Assembly (NCBI GenBank): GCA_015680685.1
Contig: MNCI01002726.1
Coordinates: forward strand, 6,119-60,149
DNA length: 54,031 bases
Source: Gnetum montanum
Lineage: Eukaryota; Streptophyta; Gnetopsida; Gnetales; Gnetaceae
Direction: 5' to 3'
Positions 46,296-54,031 of this stretch are shown here, piece after piece (the first letter of the stretch is position 1; every line of letters begins with the position of its first letter). The notes below the pieces were generated by a model, which saw only the letters and a program-made list of their open reading frames with translations, was not told the DNA's origin and searched no databases. The position numbers and the translations under genes were made by a program.

Positions 46296-48293
46296 GGAAC
46301 TCAGTCAGTTACAACAACAAGTAGAACAATTACAACTTCAACTTGCACAATTAAAAGAAAAATAGAGTATAGAATCTCCCAGACCCATTGTTCATAAAGG
46401 TGATCCTTCATGTAGACATACGGTCTTAGAACAAATAAATTCACATTATCATTGCACAGAGTGTGATGCTCTGATAAAAAACATTCATATGCACATGAAT
46501 GTTCAAAAAGAAGAAGAAACCTAAGAAGAAAAGGAATACAAAGAGGAAAAATTAAAATTGAAAAAAAAATAGAGGAAGAACATCCTAGAAAATATGAATT
46601 ACTCCAACAAAAGTTAGGACCTAAAGATGTTTCAGAATCTATATATAGATTACAGGTGAAAAACATTTTAACTACACTTGCAGATGTCATATGCCTACAA
46701 AATTGGATGAACACAACGTTAGGATATTTAGTGTACTTAAATAGAATACAATTAGATATATTAGATGGTATGCATAAAGTGACAATAGAAAATATGGTAA
46801 CATTAGGAAAAGTAGACAAAGAAGTTTTTGCAGTCAAACAAGTGTGGGTACCAAAAGAAAAATTACCACCTCCTACATATCCAATAATGCCCAATGCACC
46901 ACGTATAGAATTAAGTCCATCCTCAACACACTTTCCCACATCTCCTCGTACTATCACAAAGAAAGGAAAACAAGCATATAAGTAAAAACAAAAATAATTA
47001 AAAAAACACTGATGGTGATACTTCTTCCACAACAACAACATCATTAAGTACAAAGGAAGAAATATCACTGGAAAAAACACAAGAAATGACACATCAAGCT
47101 GAAGACATTGTATTTACACAAACAAGAAAGGTTGGTGCTAAACAACCAACATTTTCAATGGATGATAAAGACCTTAAAGGACGTTAAGATATCATTGATG
47201 CAATTCAATCATATCTTGATGTACAAATACATTTAGAAAAAAATCATCCACAAGAGCAATTATTAATGCAACATATAATTTTATGGGCATATTATGAAGA
47301 TGGTGGAATCATATACCTACCAAAATAAAAGAAAAATTGATGAAGCAACCAACAATTATATTTCTTAATGCTATTATCAAAGAATTTATAGGACAAAAAG
47401 GTAATGTAAAAGAAGTTTATCGTGATATGTTCTTTAAAGCAAGATTAACAAAAATCCAGGATTTGCCTAAATTTTTTAATGAAACGGAACACTGGTATTA
47501 TTATAGTAAACTCACACATGAAGTAGTAGCTAAGGAATATTTATTAGGTTGTCTTCCCCAACCATTTTGTAATAAGTATATGTTTAAATTAAAGAAACAA
47601 TAGTTAGTTTTAGCTTAAATGAGTTTTGGGAAAATACGTTAATTCCTTACAAACACAAATAGGGAATTATGTTATACACAGCAAGCTCAAAACTTAGTTC
47701 AAGATCTTAGTAGAAAATTAGGTAAGAATTTATACTTAGAACTTTGTCCAGAAGAATGGTATAGTACAAAGGAAAAAGGTAAAAGTAAATGTGTAAATTG
47801 TCAAAAGAGTGAAAAGCTAAAAAATAGACCTCAAAAGAGATGGAGAAGGAAATAGCCTACCATTAGAAAACCATTTAAACGGATTCTAGGATTTTTGAGG
47901 AGAAGGCAAAAACAATTAGCCAAGAAGGATATTAAATGTTTTATTTACAATGGTCTCCATTTTGCAAATACATGTCCCAATAAGAATAAGGATCACAGGA
48001 AAATTCATTTTATCCAAAAACATAATATCTCTAAACAATATTATGAATTTATCTCAGACTCTGATCAAGAACCACTATTTAATCCTTCCAATAATCTTTA
48101 CTATGAATCTTCTGATTACTATGATCTCTAGAATGTTCCTCCTTTTGAGGATTATCCCTTTTCTGCGAGGGGTAGTGCTGGTGCACAAGTTTCTACTTCG
48201 GATGATTCAGACTCTAACTCTATTTATTATTGTCATATGAACCATCTTCGTCCATCATCATCTAGAATGGAAAAAATCCACATCCAACTATAA
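46296..48293 (+). pseudogene. Endogenous pararetrovirus copy 1: coat-protein region with zinc knuckle
   Basis: Broken frames in succession: 46656-46985 (Ile/Val-rich, then Pro-rich with KKGKQAYK), 47337-47603 (VYRDMFFKARLTKIQDLPKF, then LLGCLPQPF), and 47895-48131. The last contains KCFIYNGLHFANTCP, a C-x2-C-x4-H-x4-C knuckle with its second Cys changed to Tyr, preceded by a basic stretch. CP-core-like sequence, basic run, zinc knuckle and acidic tail match the caulimovirid coat protein layout. Homology with copy 2 covers the last 75 bases (48219-48293). Confidence 0.7.
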
Positions 48294-49049
48294 ACCCCCA
48301 TGGTGACAATATTCTTGGTAAAGTGGGTTCAACTAGTATAGTTCCAATGATAGTGAATATCATTGATGCTACATACAGTGCTCCATGATTTTTGTTGATG
48401 TGGCTATTAGCATGTCTTAATACCAAGCATAATTCTAGGGATTCTACCAATCTAACCTCTTGCTAATGCTGGTTGTTAAGAAATATGATGGTTCTACATG
48501 ATCTTGGAGATGATGTCATGCTGGAGACTTGATGGAACTATAATATAACATCTCACCATGTTGTTCTATTAGAATCCTATTGCAAATATTCCTAGGAAAA
48601 CTTGCAGGAAAGTGAGTATGTCCAAAAAAATTCTACCATGACAAAAAACTTTGATTTGTAGGATTTTGTGACAATGGAGGATACTAACTAATATGGTATA
48701 CATGGCAATCTGTTGATTGATACATAGGCCATTTATTAAAATCTTCAGGGTATAATGTCTCAAAATCAAGATCATGGATGGTGATAGCAATTTAAAGGGC
48801 TAATTTTGGAGGATTAGGATTAGGGACAAAAACAACAAAATTTGTTCTAGCAATACTGGTATAAGACAATATACGATGACTAATATTTACAAACATCTAC
48901 CAATGGAATTCATGGAATCATTGATGTTGAATTGTTTCCATGACAAGCATAGTAGGTTCATTTAATGTACATCCACGTAGATGACAACTTGACCTTAACT
49001 TCCATCCTTCATTTTGCAAGATATCTGTACATAAAACAACTTAAACTAG
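48294..49049 (-). pseudogene. Probable 3' tail of pararetrovirus copy 2
   Basis: Sequence beyond the RNase H of copy 2 on the minus strand. A minus-strand frame near 48650-48800 stays readable with scattered stops, consistent with the end of the polyprotein or the region after it. No named domain. The junction with copy 1 near 48294 is placed where homology between the copies ends. Confidence 0.35.
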
Positions 49050-49620
49050 AATTAGTATTGATATTCACGTGTAAGGAAATTAGCTAGAGCATTCTTTTTC
49101 CCATCAATATATTGTGTTTTAAAATCAAATTTTACAAGGAATAAGGATCACCGAATTAGTCTTGTGTACACAACTTTACTTAAATTTTTTACTTGTAAAT
49201 ATTTATCAAAGTATTTTAGATCACTTCTGACAATGAAATGTTTTTCCTGTAGAAATAATCTAAACTTTTCAATTCCTCTAATGATTGCTAATAATTCCTT
49301 ATGTGTGCTATGGTAATTTCTTTCTACATTATTAAACTTTCCACTAGCATATCTACATATGTAGATTATGCCATTAAGATCCTCTTTGATGACAACTCCC
49401 CAAAATTCATCTAAGGCATCCATCTCTAGGATTAATGTTCCTGCTAAAGGTAGTCATAAATATGGTAACTTGGTATAATGACTTTTCAACCTTTTGATTG
49501 CCTCTATATGTTGTGGTGTCCATGGACCTGCTTCCTTTGTTAATTGTTCATTTAAAATTTTCCTATCTTTTGCAAGATCTTTGTAAAATCCTAACAGATA
49601 ATTTAAATAGCCTAGAAATC
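49050..49620 (-). pseudogene. Pararetrovirus copy 2: RNase H
   Basis: The minus-strand frame 49423-49148 reads MDALDEFWGVVIKE, YASGKFNNVERNYHSTHKEL and EKFRLFLQEKHFIVRSDLK, the pattern of caulimovirid RNase H (D-A-S..WG, YASGxF, NYHSTxKE). A C-terminal block near 49090 (KKNALANFLTRE) fits the domain end. The Ser after DA appears as Leu. Confidence 0.8.
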
Positions 49621-50390
49621 ATTGTAATTACTTTTTCTCTTTAATCTCATTAGGAAAATTTTCAATTTCTTTGAGGATGTGGTCCTGTAGAGTAATATGA
49701 CCATGGACTATTTGTAATACTAAAAAATTAATAGTATCTACACCTATTTGCATCTTTTTCTCTAATGGTGATAACACCAAACCATATATATTTATCAACA
49801 ATTTCATAAAATTATTGTAAATGTTCTAAATGTTGGTCAATATTCTTAGAAACAACTAAAATATCATCAATATACACTAATATAAAAGGATAAGGGATAA
49901 ATATTTTGTCCATGTGACCTTGAAAAATTGAAGGTATCGTTTTAATTCCAAACAGTAAAACTGTCCATTCATAAAGTTCTTGTGGGACTGTAAATGCTAT
50001 TTTCCAATGATCTTTTGGATAAATCAAAATTTTCCAAAATCTTGATTCTAAGTCAAACTTAGAATGAATGTGAATATTCTTTAAGCACTAAAAGAGGTCA
50101 TCCTTGTTAAGGATCAGATGTTGTATGAGCTTGATAACTTCATTTAGCGGGTTGTAGTTAACCACTAATCTTTTCTTACTATGTACTAATTTTTCTCTTT
50201 TATTGACATAAAAAGTAACATAGGCAAACATGCTTATGCTATGTTGGATTAACCCTTTCGTTAATAACTAACTTATCTCTTCTTCACATTCCTTTCTAAG
50301 TTCAGGCGACATCCCTATGTGATGGGCTTTGGCTTTTAATTTGACATTGTTTATTAGATCAATGTGGCACCAATGTTGTTTCTTATATTA
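49621..50390 (-). pseudogene. Pararetrovirus copy 2: reverse transcriptase
   Basis: On the minus strand, in order: a KRLVVNYNPLN block (about 50175), SKFDLESRFWKI (about 50060), YEWTVLLFGIKTIPSIFQ (about 49965) and the catalytic VYIDDILVVSKN (about 49875). YEW...PFGL.xAPSIFQ and a YxDD-I-L box are specific to Caulimoviridae rather than to Ty3/gypsy. The box YIDD is intact; other positions carry stops and shifts. Confidence 0.85.
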
Positions 50391-51365
50391 AAAACATGTG
50401 GAATCATCATTGGCTAATGTTAAGAGTTTTCCCTTCATTTCTTCCAAGGCACTTCCTTTTCTCGTTATTTGATTTATTACCCATTTTGTATCTACATGGC
50501 TTTTAGGATGAGGGGTTTTAAATCTGGTTATAGGATTAAAATTTCTAGGATATATATATGGTCCTATATATTTTTTATCTTTTTTTATCCTATAAGGTTC
50601 AAAATTATTCAAATTATCCATGCCTAAGACTAATTCATAGAATAGACATTCTATTGCATATATAGTAATAAAGAAAATATTTCCATTAGGAGAATGGATT
50701 GGTACCTGGGCTTCTTATTTAATGGTTTTGTTGACCTTGTCAAATGTCATGATTAATTTGGATCTATCATTCCACAAATATGATGGAATAATTCCTTTAT
50801 AGACCAATGTGGCTTCAGCTTCTGTATCTATCAGTACATCAATGGGATAAGCTTTAAAAATAAGTAATTGAATATGTAAAGTAAAAATAGGAACCTGTAT
50901 GGGTCTTGTCATGTTTTGGTTTAATTTTATAGGAGATATTTTTCTTGTTTCATCCTGATATAAGGCATGTTAATCAGTTTTCTCTTCCACTTTTAATTCC
51001 TCTATCTCATGTGTTGCCCATTGAATAAATTACTGTAATTACTTTATTCGATTAATTCTCCAGATTGACCATTTACCCTGTCACCTATTGGATTTACTTC
51101 TTGATGTGGATAGTTTTGTTCTTCTTCTTCTAGGAGTTGTTCTAAATCCTCTATATTTTCTAATTATGATGGATTAGGTTGGGAATCTAAGAACAAATCC
51201 TTTTCCTTCAAGAATTGTTTAGGATGTCGTACCTCTTCCTTTTTCTCATTTAGTTCTTTTTCTACTAACATATATCTTCCTATATTATCTATAGGGATAG
51301 TTTTTAGTTTATTTTTAATCTACCAATATCTTTTTCTAATCTTTTTATGTGCAATTGATCCTCAT
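50391..51365 (-). pseudogene. Pararetrovirus copy 2: aspartic protease and upstream linker
   Basis: The minus-strand frame 50912-50715 contains PIDVLIDTEAEATLVYKGII, the caulimovirid protease site with Glu where the Gly of D-T-G is expected. Upstream (51365-50930) is a charged, coiled-coil-like stretch with many Glu and Lys. The order linker, protease, RT, RNase H on one strand is normal for the family. Confidence 0.75.
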
Positions 51366-51439
51366 TATAGCTGGATGTGGATTTTTCTATTTTGGATGAT
51401 TATGGATGAAGACGATTCATATGGCAATAATAAAATAGC
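51366..51439 (-). repeat. Overlap segment shared by the two pararetrovirus copies
   Basis: About 74 bp, minus strand, alignable with 48219-48293 on the plus strand (TATTGCCATATGAATC vs TATTGTCATATGAACC; AAAATCCACATCCA in both). It marks the start of copy 2 here and the end of copy 1 there. Beyond it on the right the hairpin-array sequence returns. Confidence 0.75.
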
Positions 51440-52116
51440 CTCAAATTGCCTCGAAATGAAGCCAAGAGATGCACAAGTTCCAAATTTGGACTCTAGCTAC
51501 CTATTTGACCATGTTTGACCTCATTTTTGCTTTGATTTTGGTTTTCCATACTAAACCCCCTCTTTTCTATGCTTACTAGCATGGAAATAATGGGGGAAGG
51601 CTTTAGAACTTTCTTTTTAACCTTTATAGACCTCTGGAGTGCTCAATTTTGAGGGATATGACCCTAAGGTACATTGGGAAGGTCCCAAAACCTTAATTTT
51701 GGACCTTTAAGCACCCCAAAACCTATTTTCCTTAGTCTCCATACTAGGGATCCCAATTTTCACACTAAGCCAAGCATGGAAGCTTCAAAACACTTGACTT
51801 TTAAGTCCAAACATCCCAGAAATAACCCTGATTGATTCCTAGACTCACCTAATAGCCTTGTAGCCTCAAAACATGGCCCACTAAGGCCTAAAACTAGAAA
51901 CACCTAACCATTTTTGACCTATTATCCAAATTTATCATATATAACATATTTTGCTTAATTTTTGACTTATTACGTAATGTTTTGGCATGTTTTGGACTTA
52001 TCTTTTCTTGTTGATCTTGTTAACTTTCTATGGCCTTTATATAGCCTTATATGTTCATTTTTTATCTTATTACAACTCTATTTTCCTTTTTTTGGCCTTT
52101 AAATGGTATCAAATAC
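51440..52116. repeat. Probable continuation of the hairpin array of element B
   Basis: Words of the array return: CCATACTAAACCCCCTC...ACTAGCATGGAAATAATGGGGGAAGG (about 51548-51600) and CTCCATACTAGGGATCCC...CACACTAAGCCAAGCATGGAAGC (about 51737-51786). This supports insertion of the pararetrovirus within the array. From about 51850 the sequence is AT-rich and unassigned. Confidence 0.55.
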
Positions 52117-52210
52117 TGGAGTTTAACCTTTCGTGACCACCATTTGACACCCTATGATCATGNATGGAGTTTAACCTTTCGTGACCACCATTTGACACCC
52201 TATGATCATG
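52117..52210. other. Exact 46-bp duplication around a single n (assembly join)
   Basis: Bases 52117-52162 are repeated exactly at 52165-52210, with n at 52163. Same signature as at 36553, so almost certainly an unmerged contig overlap. Confidence 0.9.
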
Positions 52211-52456
52211 GCCTATGGAGGCCTTAAACTAGCATCATTGTGACCTTTATTGATCATTTGTAGCCTCACATCTGACCTTTATGTGATCTTTGTTCACCTC
52301 TATTACACTTTTTTGAATTCACCTTATCTCATTTATGACTTTAGATGGCCTTGTTTGCATTAGATTTGCATATGTTTTATGGAATTTTAACATTATTTAT
52401 TTACTTTTACCCAAGTACCACTTAATATGCTTTTGGTTGATATGTAGGATCAAAGT
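52211..52456. other. AT-rich spacer, nothing assigned
   Basis: No repeat, frame or site recognised, apart from a TTGATATGTAG just before 52449 that could serve as an intron acceptor for the ORF that follows. Confidence 0.4.
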
Positions 52457-52765
52457 ATGAGTACTTGGGAGCAAATTAGTTTTCCTTTGTGTCTACATGG
52501 ACCCCATGGTGATATTGAATTATGTATCAACCCTAGTTGCCTAGATCTTGAGCCTAAGAGTCTTGTAGACCACATGGCCTCAATAGAGAAACATCTAGAA
52601 TGGCCTAAAAATCTAGTCAAAACCCTTAACTTAGAAGTAGGAGACATACCTAAACACTCTCTAGTTAAGGTTCCTATCACAACACACAATGGTGAGGAGA
52701 AAACCCTTAAACCAAATTCCTCACTAGAGCCTCAATGTGCTCAAGACATCACCAAAGGCTTATAG
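52457..52765 (+). CDS. Unknown 102-codon ORF or exon
   Basis: MSTWEQISFPLCLHGPHGDI begins a frame without long low-complexity runs and with ordinary amino-acid composition; TAG at 52763 ends it. The frame stays readable past the stop (SSDPCLVQHNITLDPSKTF) to about 52850, suggesting a longer gene broken by Gln-to-stop changes. A possible splice acceptor lies at 52447-52448. No family recognised. It may be part of element B downstream of the array, or of another element into which D inserted at 52952. Confidence 0.3.
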   Translation: MSTWEQISFPLCLHGPHGDIELCINPSCLDLEPKSLVDHMASIEKHLEWPKNLVKTLNLEVGDIPKHSLVKVPITTHNGEEKTLKPNSSLEPQCAQDITKGL

Positions 52766-53035
52766 AACAACATTAAGGTATTTGTCTAGTCATCTGACCC
52801 ATGTCTAGTCCAACACAACATCACACTAGATCCTAGCAAAACGTTCACAAGATTAGACTTGATTTGGCCTTGGTAGTTCATGATGAAATCTTAATTCTCT
52901 ACCAAGTCAGTTTCATCAAGGCTATCGATTACAAAAAATGGGTATCCAACATGAAACACCGTGAAAATTACGAGTCGGCCTCAGGCAAAGATTCGCAATT
53001 CAAGCGAGAGCGCGCCTCGGTTTTGTTCCAGGACG

Positions 53036-53405
53036 AGTTTACGCTCTATTACGCACAACAGCGTAATGGGTGTAATAAGCTCCAAAATAGTCAAAGGCAG
53101 AGTCTAGAGAAGCGCAACAGTTTGACGTTTTTTCTCGTGGCGCATGATTAACTTGTCTTTACGCTCGTTACGCGGCGGTGTGTACCATTGCGTATGTTAT
53201 CATTCAAGTTATACATTGTTTACGCTTTACCACATGCAGCTGCGTAGTGAGCGTAAAACAATTTTGAGCTTATTGTTTTTACATCAGATTACGCTCATAC
53301 ACACAACACAACGCGAATGAGTGTAATATAGCCTGAAAGCAATTAAAGCACGCTCAGCATGTGCCTGCTCTTCACACGCACAACACGCAAACGAGCGTGT
53401 TGTGC
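53036..53405 (+). repeat. Hairpin modules TTACGCTC...GCGTAA in the U3 of LTR D
   Basis: About five modules (near 53039, 53157, 53220, 53288 and 53350), each combining TTTACGCTC or ATTACGC with its complement GCGTAA or GAGCGTAA. For example, TTACGCTCTATTACGC at 53040 is followed by GCGTAATGGGTGTAA at 53061. Spacing is about 60-120 bp. Confidence 0.7.
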
Positions 53406-53506
53406 GTAGTCACAGTCTGACTTAAAATGATCATGCCAACAGGGCTCGCAATATTCGGACCCACGTCATCAGGGTTGCACCTTTTTTTTCATGAGGCGTC
53501 GCGACC

Positions 53507-53514
53507 TATAAATA
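53507..53514 (+). promoter_or_regulatory. TATA box of LTR D
   Basis: TATAAATA within CGACCTATAAATACCTC, the only such box in the LTR. It lies after the U3 hairpins and about 450 bp before the LTR end, so transcription should start near 53540. An ACGTCA half-site (bZIP type) lies upstream at about 53463. Confidence 0.65.
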
Positions 53515-53964
53515 CCTCAGTTGACAAAGATACAAGGGTTGGCAAAATCAAAGAAGAAAAAGCATATTTCTAAGCATCAGAGCACTTAGCACTTTGGAGC
53601 AGAGATACAAAGAGCAGCACTTTGGCAATCGTTGACATTATCACCTTACAGCCGAAGCAGAGTACAGTTCGCCTTGAGCACCGGTGAGAGGAGTAATCAT
53701 TCTGCTGAAAAGACTCTATCAATCAGAAACAATTGATCGGTAGACGTCAAAGCTTGGCCTGCCTTGCATCTCAGCTTTAGTCCACGAGGTAGATCGGACT
53801 TCTGTTTAGACTGTTTGCTTGTTGTTTTGTGCTTGTTTCACATCCTGTAATTGGGGATTCCCCAATGTAATTTCTCATAAGAAATATACATTTTTAAGTC
53901 AAAGCGCAGATCTTGAAGCTACGAGCTTCTCTTATGCCAANTGTTTTCCATCGCTACAGTTTTC

Positions 53965-53983
53965 TGGCGCTAGAAGGAGGGCC
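53965..53983 (+). other. Primer-binding site of element D
   Basis: TGGCGCTAGAAGGAGGGCC, six bases after the LTR end, undecayed form of the sites in A and B. Internal sequence of D continues past the window edge. Confidence 0.7.
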
Positions 53984-54031
53984 NCTGTTTAGCATTATCA
54001 CCATTGCAATCCGTCTACATCATTTTCCCCT

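Larger units (their letters stand above)
52952..53958 (+). mobile_element. 5' LTR of family-D element
   Basis: About 1.0 kb from TGAAACACCGTGAAAATTAC to CGCTACA, followed by the primer-binding site. The start resembles LTRs A and B (TGAAAACACCACAAAATTTG in A) and the primer site is the same, so D belongs to a related family. It keeps many CpG sites, in contrast with its neighbours, so it is likely young. U3 has inverted-repeat modules. The n at 53941 marks an unresolved base. Confidence 0.8.

Noticed and set aside
46301-47092. 263-codon minus-strand open frame, the longest in the window
   Set aside because: It lies opposite the AT-rich, Lys/Asn-rich coat-protein region of the pararetrovirus, and its Phe/Leu/Cys-rich product is what the complement of A-rich coding DNA gives. 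No domain or start context supports it.
48219-51439. Inverted pararetrovirus halves explained as one simple inversion
   Set aside because: A simple inversion would not leave the same 74-bp segment in both halves.

Overview
The window looks like intergenic, repeat-filled DNA from a large seed-plant genome. No complete host gene, tRNA, rRNA or CRISPR array is visible. Nearly everything I can read is a decayed or nested LTR retrotransposon, plus an endogenous pararetrovirus (Caulimoviridae) broken into two inverted pieces. A gymnosperm is my best guess, from the retroelement types, the age of the copies and the heavy CG/CHG decay. That is inference; no species marker is present. Assembly marks: one 112-base N run (16192-16303) and single n's at 36553, 52163, 53941 and 53984.

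Layout, left to right. 1-110: start of an LTR (family D) on the minus strand. 111-4440: degraded Athila-like Ty3/gypsy element H (+). 5583-~6420: LTR fragment E (+), related to families A/B. ~6420-9424: 3' end and 3' LTR of a Ty1/copia element G (+). 9428-16531: element A (-). 16927-18140: an isolated LTR. 18215-19672: a palindromic-motif array followed by a large spacer-less inverted repeat. 19674-~21090: 5' LTR and start of copia element F (+), same family as G. ~21090-29579: Ty3/gypsy element C (+) with recognisable gag, PR, RT, RNase H and IN. 29580-~45330, probably continuing at 51440: element B (+), same family as A. 45344-51439: the pararetrovirus pieces. 52457-52765: an unknown ORF. 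52952-54031: 5' LTR and primer-binding site of a much fresher family D element (+).

The most interesting system is the A/B family. Both copies have a ~1.6 kb LTR starting TGAAA, an unusual primer-binding site (TGGCGCTAGAAGGAGGGCC-like) and a gag-protease frame of about 3.6 kb that ends at the same place without RT or integrase. A 28-29 bp tandem repeat follows. Then comes a gene on the opposite strand that reads as about eight exons with GT-AG introns. Copy B carries almost the whole antisense gene (42240 down to ~36700). Copy A keeps only its 3' end, with the last intron conserved, including a TACTAAC branch site. Beyond this gene, B has a ~2.5 kb array of ~183 bp hairpin-bearing repeats into which the pararetrovirus appears to have inserted. 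Antisense placement would let introns survive copying through a sense-strand RNA. RT beyond the right edge of the window cannot be excluded.

The coding remains share one decay signature. Broken codons are mostly CAG or TGG turned to TAG and CGA turned to TGA, as expected from long-term cytosine methylation. Family D at the two window ends is still rich in CpG, so it is young or differently marked.
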